A stretch of 19,736 bases of DNA from positions 10,848-30,583 of the forward strand of contig DHGC01000086.1 of the NCBI GenBank assembly GCA_002402585.1. Reading direction: 5' to 3'. Below the pieces are notes generated by a model. It was not told where the DNA came from. It made no database searches and saw only the letters and a list, made by a program, of their open reading frames with translations. The translations under genes and the position numbers were made by a program. This DNA comes from Erysipelotrichaceae bacterium UBA4808. GTDB lineage: Bacteria; Bacillota_I; Bacilli_A; Erysipelotrichales; Erysipelotrichaceae. Positions 7,448 to 15,407 of this stretch are shown here, piece by piece; position 1 is the first letter of the stretch, and each line of letters begins with the position of its first letter.

Positions 7448-8349
7448 AGTGTCTCCTTATCCAACCATGTTTTGATTGTATTTATTAATAGTTTCTCATT
7501 TTCAGAACTGGGTTTGTACCAATATGCATTGAACTGATGTCTGAACCACGTCAGCTGACGCTTTGCATACTGACGTGTCGCAATCACGATCTTCTGCTTG
7601 ATCTCATCGATTGAAGCTTGTTCTTCAAAGTAGGCTTTCCATTCTTTATAACCAATCGCTTGAAAGCTTTGATACGTCCGTTCTTTTGCGTTGCTGAAAT
7701 ACTTCTCTATTTCTTCCTTCAATCCTGACATGAATTGTTGGTCCAAACGTTCTTCAATGCGTTTATCCAATAGCTCTTTGGGATGATCCATCACAAGCAT
7801 GAAGAAATCATAGAGGGGTTCATGTTTTTGTTTTGCCTCACGTTCACTCTTGATTTCACCTTTTAAAGCGATGTTTAGAGCACGCAATACACGTTTACGA
7901 TTATTGGGATGAATCTTCTCACTTGCTTTTGGATCCAACTTTACCAATTGCTCATACAGTTCATCCTTGTTCAATGCATCGAATGTTTCATCCTGAATCG
8001 TCTCATCTTCAAAAACATAATCATAGAGCGTGGCTTTAAGATAGAAACCAGTGCCCCCCACGATAATGGGTAATTTATTCCTTCGCGTAATCTCATCAAT
8101 GGCATTCCTTGCCATGGATTGAAAATCTTTGACACTGTATGCTTGATCGTAGCTTACTAAATCCAAACCATGATGTGGAATACTCTGTTTGGTTTCTTCT
8201 GTAATCTTTGCTGTCCCAACATTCAACTCACGATACACTTGTTGGGAATCGCCACTGATGATTTCCCCATTTAAGGCTTTTGCCAATTGAATCGATAACG
8301 CTGTCTTTCCACCTGCGGTTGGACCAGCGATGACGAGTACTTTTTTCAT
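7444..8349 (-). CDS. miaA: tRNA dimethylallyltransferase MiaA
   Basis: Adds a dimethylallyl group to N6 of A37 in tRNAs reading UNN codons. It is 301 residues, as expected. Seen: P-loop GPTAGGKT (9-16), DSQQVY (34-39, the catalytic-Asp and tRNA-contact motif, with Gln where DSMQVY is common), GGTGFYL (98-104) and the NRKRVLRAL segment. The start overlaps the mutL stop by 4 bases; AAGGA lies about 9 bases upstream. Placement directly after mutL is widespread in bacteria and probably reflects co-transcription with mismatch repair. Confidence 0.97.
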   Translation of the reverse strand: MKKVLVIAGPTAGGKTALSIQLAKALNGEIISGDSQQVYRELNVGTAKITEETKQSIPHHGLDLVSYDQAYSVKDFQSMARNAIDEITRRNKLPIIVGGTGFYLKATLYDYVFEDETIQDETFDALNKDELYEQLVKLDPKASEKIHPNNRKRVLRALNIALKGEIKSEREAKQKHEPLYDFFMLVMDHPKELLDKRIEERLDQQFMSGLKEEIEKYFSNAKERTYQSFQAIGYKEWKAYFEEQASIDEIKQKIVIATRQYAKRQLTWFRHQFNAYWYKPSSENEKLLINTIKTWLDKETL

Positions 8350-10040
8350 CGTTCAAAGTCCTTCCATAGTGTTTTCGCATTTTGTTTGACCAACGTTGGA
8401 CGCCCATGCGGGCAATGATACGGTTGTTCACAATGCGCTAGCTCTTCAATGATATTGCGCATTTCGATTGGACTTAAGTTCTGATTAAAACGGATTGAAC
8501 GGTGACACGCCATGGTCGCAATCACACTTTCCCTTAAATGCGCTTGATCCATCTTCTCTTGATTCAAAAAACGATCCATCAAGTCCTGCATAAATGCCTG
8601 TAAGTCCGTTCGTTTCAGCCAAAGCGGTATACTGCGAATCATATAGGCTTGATGTGATAGCGCTTCACATTCGATGTATAGTTCTGTACACAGAACTTTG
8701 AATGAATCGAATTGCTCCATGAAAGCTGGACTTGCATCCATACTTACAGGAACCAATAAATCTTGAAACTCAGGTTTCTGATTGAGATCCTTTAAAATCA
8801 GCTCAAAATTAATACGTTCTTTTGCCGCATGTTGGTCGATGACATAGAGATCATCCTCAGAACTTGCCAAGATATAACGACCATGCATCTGGCCAATCAA
8901 GTCGAGATGTGGGAAGGTGGGGTGTCGATAAGTTGTTTCCTGTTCATTCACTTCCAAATTAAAACTGTTTTGACTAGGATAATGATTCACATCAAATAAG
9001 ACTTCTTGACTTACCGTTTCCTCTTGCGTCTTTTCCAAAATGTGTTGTTTCGGTTGAACATTTTCACGTAAATGCTTGCTTAAACCATCCACTAATAGGA
9101 AGAACGCTTGTTGTTCCTTCGAAAGACGAACTTCCCATTTACTTGGATGCACATTCACATCTACCAATTGGGGATCCATGTTGAGATTGATGATGCATAC
9201 TGGATAACGATGACTTGGAATATACGGTGCATAGGCTTCGACAATGGCTTTTTGAAGATACCAAGAACGAACAATACGATGATTGATGAAAATTAAAATC
9301 CCTTTATTATTGGAGCGGTGCTCTTGAGGATCGACCCAGAGACCATTGATCTTAAAATCATAATCTTCGATTTCAAATTCATGGGCCAAGCGTGCAATGC
9401 GATTCCCAAATTGTTGGGCACAGACTTCCAAGAGTTGATTGGTACCACTGGTATTGACCAAAACTTTGTTCTCATCACTAAGTTTGAAGGCTACATCGGG
9501 TCGACTGAGTGCGAATTTCGAGATAACATCAATGATCAAAGAAGCTTCGTAAGCTGCAGATTTCAAATGTTTAAAACGTGCTGGTGTTTTTCGAAATAAA
9601 CCCTCCACACGTATTTCAGTACCGGTGCGCATCGCATGCGGTCTGACTTGAATCAATTTCCCATACGCGATATGCACATAGGTTCCATTATCATCTTTTG
9701 ATGTTTTCAGAATCACATCACTCACCGATGCGATGGAAGGTAATGCTTCACCTCTAAACCCAAGACTTGTGGGTGCGAAAAGATGTTCCTTGGTTTGAAT
9801 CTTACTAGTTGTATGACGTTCAAACGCTAATTGTGCATCTTGAGGATCCATGCCCATTCCATCATCAATGACTTCAATGGCTTCAACGCCACCTTGTTTG
9901 ATTTTAACCTCGATAAAACGGGCCTTGGCATCCAAAGCGTTCTCTACCAACTCTTTGACAACAGCCATCGGACGTTCAATGACTTCCCCAGCCGCAATCA
10001 TGTTGCTTAATTGTTCATCTAAACGGCGAATGATTCCCAT
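8346..10040 (-). CDS. mutL: DNA mismatch repair endonuclease MutL
   Basis: Couples MutS mismatch recognition to strand incision. I start at the ATG at 10038-10040 (MGIIRRLDEQ), preceded by AAGGA and 2 bases past the mutS stop; a longer in-frame start at 10067 lies inside mutS and adds nine atypical residues. From 10040 the protein has 564 residues. N-terminal GHKL ATPase: ELVENALDA with Glu30 and Asn34, DDGMGM (59-64), GFRGEAL (94-100). C-terminal endonuclease motifs: DQHA(X)2E(X)4E (402-413), ACH (511-513), CPHGRP (543-548) and the terminal FER. This makes it a nicking MutL, consistent with no MutH. The linker (about 335-378) is short, which explains the modest length. Confidence 0.97.
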   Translation of the reverse strand: MGIIRRLDEQLSNMIAAGEVIERPMAVVKELVENALDAKARFIEVKIKQGGVEAIEVIDDGMGMDPQDAQLAFERHTTSKIQTKEHLFAPTSLGFRGEALPSIASVSDVILKTSKDDNGTYVHIAYGKLIQVRPHAMRTGTEIRVEGLFRKTPARFKHLKSAAYEASLIIDVISKFALSRPDVAFKLSDENKVLVNTSGTNQLLEVCAQQFGNRIARLAHEFEIEDYDFKINGLWVDPQEHRSNNKGILIFINHRIVRSWYLQKAIVEAYAPYIPSHRYPVCIINLNMDPQLVDVNVHPSKWEVRLSKEQQAFFLLVDGLSKHLRENVQPKQHILEKTQEETVSQEVLFDVNHYPSQNSFNLEVNEQETTYRHPTFPHLDLIGQMHGRYILASSEDDLYVIDQHAAKERINFELILKDLNQKPEFQDLLVPVSMDASPAFMEQFDSFKVLCTELYIECEALSHQAYMIRSIPLWLKRTDLQAFMQDLMDRFLNQEKMDQAHLRESVIATMACHRSIRFNQNLSPIEMRNIIEELAHCEQPYHCPHGRPTLVKQNAKTLWKDFER

Positions 10041-10042
10041 GA

Positions 10043-12556
10043 TCAGTCCTTCATCTGCTTTTTCCAAGCATCTAAATACGCCAACGCTTCAAGTGGCGTT
10101 GTTTGATTGACATTCAAGTTTTTCAAATCCGCTTCGATGCGTTGAAGTTCTTTGGGTATGGTTACCATCTCAACGATTGCCATACTTTGTTGAACGACAC
10201 GCTTCTTGCTCTCCAACTCCGTAATCAATTGACCTGCACGATCGATGATTGCATTGGGCAGATGTGCCAAACGGGCCACATTGACACCGTAAGATCGATC
10301 GGCACGTCCATGTTTAACACGATAAAGAAATGTGACTTCATTATTTTCTTCAAAAACTTCCACATGCATGTTCTTAATTTGTGACAGTGAGTGTTCCAAC
10401 TGTGTCAACTCATGATAATGTGTTGAAAAGATGGTTTTACATTTCACAACCGTCGCAAGATATTCCACCATCGCTTGCGCCAATGCCATTCCATCAAAAG
10501 TCGATGTTCCACGTCCGATTTCATCAAAGAGGACCAAAGAATCTTTTGTCGCATTCTGTAAAGCTGTATTGGCTTCAATCATCTCTACCATAAAAGTTGA
10601 TTGACCAGATAAGATATCATCACTTGCGCCCATCCGTGTGAACAAGGCATCAATCAGCGGTAAATCTGCCTTCTTAGCAGGAACAAAAGACCCCATTTGT
10701 GCGAGGATTACCACCAAGGCCAATTGTCGCATATAGGTACTCTTCCCACCCATATTGGGCCCTGTGAGGATGTGAATCATTTGAGCTTGATTCATTTCTG
10801 TAGAATTGGATACATATTTCGTCTTTGTTTCTAAGATTGGATGGCGTGCTTCTTTGATGGCACAATCAAAACCTTCATGAAATGTAGGTTTGACATAATG
10901 ATGATCCTTCGCGATACGACACAGCGCAGATACGACATCAAAGTGTGATAATGCATCCGCAATCGCCTGTATTTCAAACAAATTCAAACGAATTCGTTCA
11001 ATCAAGGCATTGAAAAGATCTTGTTCAAGTTTGAGACTACGATCATAAGCGTGTAAGATCTTATCTTCCATTTCTTTGAGTTCAGGTGTAATGAAACGTT
11101 CTTGATTGCTCAAGGTTTGTTTGCGCACATACATAAACTCTTCCTTGATCATCGGAATATTTCCTTTAGAAACTTCAATGTAGTAACCAAAGACACGGTT
11201 GTAACCAATTTTTAGATTTTTGATTTGTGTGCGTTCGCGTTCTTGAGCTTCAAACTCAAGCAACCATTTTTGTCCTGAATTCTGAATATCTCTGAGCTCA
11301 TCCAATTGTTCATAGTAACCGGTTCTAAAGATATTACCATCTTTTAAAGTTGGGGGACACTCATCATTCAAGGCATCATTCAGAATCTGTGTGAGTTCAT
11401 TTAAAGAGTCGATTTTATTCAATGGATCAAAGATTTGATCCTCAACCAGACCGAGAATTTCTGGTACTTGATTTAAGGTTTGACGCAATCGCATCAAATC
11501 TTGTGGATTGGCAGACCCAAAGGAGACTTTACCAACGAGTCTTTGCACGTCAAAGCATAATTTCAAACGTTCTTGAAGACGATCATACTTAATGAAATCC
11601 TTTAATAAATACTCAATTTGTGCTTGACGCTTTAGAATCATCTCCAAATCATAGAGCGGATGCATGATCCAATCCTTTAATAAGCGTGATCCCATGGAAG
11701 TCTTACATTGATCTAAAAAACTAAACAAGGTATTGTTTTTCCCTTGATTCCGTAATGCTTCAACCAATTCCAAGTTGAGCATCGTACTGTAATCCATACG
11801 CATGAATTTCTGTGTCGATGTATCCACAACTTCTTTTAGATGGAATAGGGATCGCTTTTGCGTCCTTAGGAGATACTGAAGCAAACGACCATAGACACGT
11901 CGCTTCTGTTCATCTTCAATTTTAACAACTTGTTTCAAATAAGCTTCATCAATATCCACTTCATCACAAAACGATAAAGTAAGATAAGGAATCGCACGGA
12001 TGACTTGAAGACTACGTGCATCCAAATGACTGGATGTCACAAGTTCACGAATCTGATATTTCAATATCGTTGCCTTCAATAACGCACTTTCAGCTTTGAT
12101 GGTATGTAATTCTAATTGACCTGAAATCAATTCACAGAGTAATAATGTATAGTCTCCTGCGAAATGTTCAATGGAAGCAATGTAGTGTCGATCTTTATCT
12201 TCAATAAGTTCATCGACCATCGTTCCAGGGGTTACGATCTTAACCACATCCCGTTTGACCAAACCCACTGCAGTGGACGGATCTTCCATCTGCTCTACAA
12301 TCGCAACTTTAAAGCCGCGATCCACAAGCTTTTGAATGTATCCACCTGCCGCATGATGAGGCACACCACACATTGGAGCCCTTTGATTATCGCCGGCTGC
12401 ACGTCCTGTAAGAACCAAATCCAATTCTAAAGAAGCGATTTTCGCATCATCAAAAAAGAGCTCATAAAAATCACCCAAACGAAACATCACCAGCGCATCT
12501 GGATTTGCTTCTTTTACTTCCATATATTGTTTTAACATGGGTGTTAATTTTTCCAT
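10043..12556 (-). CDS. mutS: DNA mismatch repair protein MutS
   Basis: Recognises mispairs and small loops in new DNA and recruits MutL. The 837-residue length is typical. The mismatch-wedging Phe-x-Glu motif is at Phe30/Glu32 in GDFYELF. The lever and clamp region occupies the middle. The C-terminal ABC-type ATPase has Walker A GPNMGGKST (599-607), the Walker B/signature LFDEIGRGTST (676-686) and STHYHE (711-716). A short C-terminal tail follows. The start ATG has GAGG 5 bases upstream. It begins a chain running into mutL (2-base gap), miaA and msrA. An intrinsic terminator lies just upstream, so mutS must use its own promoter, which I could not pin down, or read-through. Confidence 0.98.
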   Translation of the reverse strand: MEKLTPMLKQYMEVKEANPDALVMFRLGDFYELFFDDAKIASLELDLVLTGRAAGDNQRAPMCGVPHHAAGGYIQKLVDRGFKVAIVEQMEDPSTAVGLVKRDVVKIVTPGTMVDELIEDKDRHYIASIEHFAGDYTLLLCELISGQLELHTIKAESALLKATILKYQIRELVTSSHLDARSLQVIRAIPYLTLSFCDEVDIDEAYLKQVVKIEDEQKRRVYGRLLQYLLRTQKRSLFHLKEVVDTSTQKFMRMDYSTMLNLELVEALRNQGKNNTLFSFLDQCKTSMGSRLLKDWIMHPLYDLEMILKRQAQIEYLLKDFIKYDRLQERLKLCFDVQRLVGKVSFGSANPQDLMRLRQTLNQVPEILGLVEDQIFDPLNKIDSLNELTQILNDALNDECPPTLKDGNIFRTGYYEQLDELRDIQNSGQKWLLEFEAQERERTQIKNLKIGYNRVFGYYIEVSKGNIPMIKEEFMYVRKQTLSNQERFITPELKEMEDKILHAYDRSLKLEQDLFNALIERIRLNLFEIQAIADALSHFDVVSALCRIAKDHHYVKPTFHEGFDCAIKEARHPILETKTKYVSNSTEMNQAQMIHILTGPNMGGKSTYMRQLALVVILAQMGSFVPAKKADLPLIDALFTRMGASDDILSGQSTFMVEMIEANTALQNATKDSLVLFDEIGRGTSTFDGMALAQAMVEYLATVVKCKTIFSTHYHELTQLEHSLSQIKNMHVEVFEENNEVTFLYRVKHGRADRSYGVNVARLAHLPNAIIDRAGQLITELESKKRVVQQSMAIVEMVTIPKELQRIEADLKNLNVNQTTPLEALAYLDAWKKQMKD

Positions 12557-12570
12557 ACCATCCTCGCATA

Positions 12571-12593
12571 AGAAAGAAAATGCCGAAGCATTT
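12571..12593 (-). terminator. Intrinsic terminator with UUCG tetraloop after the EIIC-like gene
   Basis: On the minus strand a 6-bp stem, AAATGC with GCATTT (12578-12593 overall), closes on a C(TTCG)G loop, an exceptionally stable tetraloop, and is followed by TTCTTTCT. It begins about 7 bases past the stop of the EIIC-like gene and ends before the mutS ribosome binding site, so it separates the two transcripts, perhaps partially because the stem is short. Confidence 0.6.
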
Positions 12594-12599
12594 CCTTAA

Positions 12600-14153
12600 C
12601 TATTTTCCTTCATTCAACACAAGCCCATCTTGTTTAAGTTTGCTTATGATTTCATACAACATATAACTACTCGCACCATACGAAATGGCATACCCTGCCC
12701 GTGTTTCCACAATTTTCGTTGCACGATGGTGAATCTTACTAAAATCAACGCGATCGCGTTCATGGACCTGAACAATGATTTTACCAATGGACGCATTGAT
12801 CATCTTGATGTTTCCAACTTGACCCAAACTGTCCAACAACTCTGAAATCACAAGTTCCTTTTCATTTGGATTGATAATGCTTATCGCTCCCTTATGATAG
12901 TAATAACTTGTGACTGCATAATATAGCAAGAACGTCATAAGACCAATGAATAAGAGAATGATGAGCCCTCGTTGATAAAATGGATTCCGCATCAAAACCA
13001 AAAGATCGATGATGCTTCCTGGTGTCGCAACAGAAATGGCTCCTGAAAAACGATAGCCGATAATGATATCGAACGTTGGCAAAATCGCAAACAACAACGC
13101 TGTAAACATCAAATGAAACAGAAACAAGAGCGGTGCTGTAAAAAGCAAGAATACTTCAATTGGAAGCAAGGTTCCAAATAAAACTGAGAAAAGGATCGAA
13201 GCGATGACAAAACCAAGAAGTCTTCTACGAACCAATCGATCAGTATAGGTTTGATAGGCAGCCAAGATAAATGCTGGTACAGCAAAGATATTTAAGATAT
13301 AATACGGTGTAATCAACTTACCAGAGGTGAAACCTGAGATGTTTTGAGCCAATTGAGCTGTCCACATACCAACATCACCGTTGAAAACTGCACCAAGCGG
13401 ATCCACCCAGTTTCCACCCATCGATGTGAACCAGAAAAGTTGATGCATCCAATCCGAGAAATTAAAGATATTCAAAACACGGTCCAAACCACCATAGATA
13501 AATAAGTTGATGGGGTTATTCAAATCATGGGCGATGAAACTAAAGATAGCTTGTAGAAAGTTGATTAAGTATGGCCACATAAAGGCTACACCAACCCCTG
13601 CAATCAAAGCGTAGAAGACAGAACCCATGATGATGGATACGTTCTTATCGACAAAACTGAAAATACTATAAGGACTGCGTGTCTTTAATTGACGTGCTAC
13701 TGTTCGGGTGATGAACATAACAATCAAAGCACCGAAGATACCAGTATTGAAGGGCATTAAAATACCCATATCACGTGTTGCTAAAGCGTTGGCACTTGCT
13801 CTTAAACCTAAGACCGCTGAATATGCCTCAGGTGCCAAGTTACTTGGGGCAAAAAACATGATGCCTACATGAAATGCCAAGTACGCTAAGAATGCTGCTA
13901 TAATAACCATCCCATCTTCGTTACGACGATATACTGCTCTTAATAAGAAGATTAATGGGAAGTTCTGTATGAAGAAGCTGGATAGGTAGCGCAACATATC
14001 AAGAATTGAAAGAATAAAGGGATGATTGATTGAAAAAAAGATTTGGAAATTTGGATTGAATAGAATCCCTGTCATTCCCAAAATGATACTGGCAATATAT
14101 AATACCTCAAGAGGAAAATAGATTAGTTCACTAAACGAATTCCATCGACGCAT
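12600..14153 (-). CDS. PTS glucose-family EIIC protein with a degenerate, cysteine-less EIIB-like domain
   Basis: A 517-residue protein. I start at ATG 14151-14153: a GAGGTGA ribosome binding site precedes it, and the predicted transcript begins downstream of the alternative ATG at 14168. Residues 1-418 are a multi-helix EIIC of the glucose superfamily, with FNTGIFGALIV (135-145), an HQLFWF segment (237-242) and LFGTLLPIEVFLLF (325-338). Residues 431-506 align by eye with EIIB of the same family, but the phosphorylated Cys of the DACITRLR motif is Ser455 (NASIGKII). The EIIC GITEPIEF motif is also altered to GTLLPIEV: one acidic residue is lost and Glu333 kept. There is no EIIA domain or neighbour. 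It is therefore unlikely to phosphorylate sugars; a non-phosphorylating transporter or a sensor is possible. Divergent from rodA, with its own promoter and terminator. Confidence 0.8.
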   Translation of the reverse strand: MRRWNSFSELIYFPLEVLYIASIILGMTGILFNPNFQIFFSINHPFILSILDMLRYLSSFFIQNFPLIFLLRAVYRRNEDGMVIIAAFLAYLAFHVGIMFFAPSNLAPEAYSAVLGLRASANALATRDMGILMPFNTGIFGALIVMFITRTVARQLKTRSPYSIFSFVDKNVSIIMGSVFYALIAGVGVAFMWPYLINFLQAIFSFIAHDLNNPINLFIYGGLDRVLNIFNFSDWMHQLFWFTSMGGNWVDPLGAVFNGDVGMWTAQLAQNISGFTSGKLITPYYILNIFAVPAFILAAYQTYTDRLVRRRLLGFVIASILFSVLFGTLLPIEVFLLFTAPLLFLFHLMFTALLFAILPTFDIIIGYRFSGAISVATPGSIIDLLVLMRNPFYQRGLIILLFIGLMTFLLYYAVTSYYYHKGAISIINPNEKELVISELLDSLGQVGNIKMINASIGKIIVQVHERDRVDFSKIHHRATKIVETRAGYAISYGASSYMLYEIISKLKQDGLVLNEGK

Positions 14154-14170
14154 ACCTTCACCTCGCATCT

Positions 14171-14199
14171 ATGATACCATTGATATGGGTCGACTTCAA
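14171..14199 (-). promoter_or_regulatory. Promoter of the EIIC-like gene
   Basis: Minus strand: -35 TTGAAG (14194-14199), exactly 17 bases, -10 TATCAT (14171-14176). Transcription would begin near 14164, below the ATG at 14168, which supports using the ATG at 14153 with its GAGGTGA site. Confidence 0.6.
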
Positions 14200-14210
14200 C
14201 GCACCAAAAT
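14180..14210 (+). promoter_or_regulatory. Possible promoter for rodA giving a leaderless mRNA
   Basis: -35 TTGATA (14180-14185, 5 of 6 to consensus), a long 19-base spacer and -10 CAAAAT (14205-14210). The predicted start falls on the rodA ATG (14217). It overlaps the promoter of the divergent EIIC-like gene. The spacer is longer than ideal, so confidence is limited. Confidence 0.35.
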
Positions 14211-14216
14211 ACACAC

Positions 14217-15407
14217 ATGACACGCCTCACAACCTCCCCAACAAAGAAGAATTTTGTAATCAATTGGTCCTTAACCTTTGTTTTGTTGTCGCTTACGACA
14301 ATTAGTTTATTAGCAATTTATGCCGCGAGTCCATTGCTTGTTTACTATCTTGATGGAACCGATTTATTGATCAAACAGATTATCTGGGTCATTATTTCAA
14401 TCGTAACGTTGGTTGCGTTGTTACAAATTGGAGTTGATCGACTCTTTACTGCAATCGATATCGCGTATTGGATCCTTATCTTCTTACTCTTTCTACTAAT
14501 CTTGGACAAGTACATCAATCTCCCCTTTATTGCACCTGTAAATGGTACACGTGCTTGGTTCTACTTCCCTGGCATTGGCACGATCCAACCAAGTGAGTTC
14601 ATGAAAGCTGTTTTAATGATCAAATCTGCGACCATTATCGCTGAACACATCGAACAGAATCGTATCGCTAATTTTGAATCCGATATCCATTTGTTTTATA
14701 AGATCTTGAAATTTGCAGCCTTACCTTTGGTCCTCATCATCGCACAACCCGACACCGGAATTCCCATCATCATCGTTATGGGCTTGATTGCGATGATTAG
14801 CCTTAGTGGTATCCAACGCTATTGGCTCATTGGTGGCTTCACCTTCGTGATTGGTGCAGTGCTTGTCTTTCTCTTCTTGTTCTTTTTTGCGCAAGACTTC
14901 TTAGTTGATCTCGTTGGTAGTTCCTATCGCTTGAATCGTTTCTACGGGTGGCTTCAAACAGAAGATTACATCAGTTCTTGGGGTCTACAACTCTATCAAT
15001 CCTTGTTGACTGTTGGTTCAGCTGGTTTTTTTGGCCATGGCTTTGGTTCCCAGGTCATTAGTATCATTGAGCCTCAAAACGACTTCATCTTTGCGGTCAT
15101 TGGACAAAACTTTGGTTTCTTAGGGACCAGTATTGTCTTGTTTCTTCACTTAGCACTGGATTTGATCATCATTCGCATCATTTATCAAAATGAATATTAC
15201 AGAGAAAAGATCATGGCCGTTGGATTGTTAGGCATGTTGATGTTTCAACAAATCCAAAACATGGGCATGATCATTGGGTTACTTCCAATCACCGGAATCA
15301 CACTCCCCTTTATTTCAGCGGGTGGTTCTTCCTTATTGTCATTTATTCCTTCAATAGCGATTATTTATCATATGAGTCATATGAATGAATCTAAGAAGAA
15401 TCACTAA
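14217..15407 (+). CDS. rodA: Rod-shape SEDS peptidoglycan glycosyltransferase RodA (RodA/FtsW/SpoVE family)
   Basis: A multi-spanning membrane enzyme that polymerises lipid II into glycan strands together with a class B PBP. It has 396 residues and about ten helices. SEDS motifs: NGTRAW (109-114), IGTIQPSEFMK (120-130), QPDTG (177-181), GFFGHGFGSQ (270-279), PQNDFIFAVIG (286-296, whose Asp289 fits the invariant catalytic Asp) and GLLPITGITLPF with SAGGSSLL (354-374). QNMGMIIGLLPITG is closer to RodA than to FtsW; with no second SEDS gene in view this assignment is probable rather than proven. No Shine-Dalgarno sequence precedes the ATG, and there is no other plausible start. It is convergent with nadK, their stops overlapping by 4 bases. 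Confidence 0.9.
   Translation: MTRLTTSPTKKNFVINWSLTFVLLSLTTISLLAIYAASPLLVYYLDGTDLLIKQIIWVIISIVTLVALLQIGVDRLFTAIDIAYWILIFLLFLLILDKYINLPFIAPVNGTRAWFYFPGIGTIQPSEFMKAVLMIKSATIIAEHIEQNRIANFESDIHLFYKILKFAALPLVLIIAQPDTGIPIIIVMGLIAMISLSGIQRYWLIGGFTFVIGAVLVFLFLFFFAQDFLVDLVGSSYRLNRFYGWLQTEDYISSWGLQLYQSLLTVGSAGFFGHGFGSQVISIIEPQNDFIFAVIGQNFGFLGTSIVLFLHLALDLIIIRIIYQNEYYREKIMAVGLLGMLMFQQIQNMGMIIGLLPITGITLPFISAGGSSLLSFIPSIAIIYHMSHMNESKKNH

Noticed and set aside
9318..9599. Plus-strand 93-codon frame inside mutL
   Set aside because: Shadow of a strongly supported minus-strand gene, with no family resemblance.
10041..10067. Nine-residue longer MutL start
   Set aside because: It lies inside mutS, and the family-standard N-terminus begins at the ATG at 10040, which has AAGGA upstream.
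12164..12430. Plus-strand 88-codon frame inside mutS
   Set aside because: Antisense shadow of the conserved MutS N-terminal region, with no ribosome binding site.
14154..14168. Upstream ATG for the EIIC-like protein
   Set aside because: The predicted transcription start (about 14164) lies after this ATG, and the GAGGTGA site fits the ATG at 14153.
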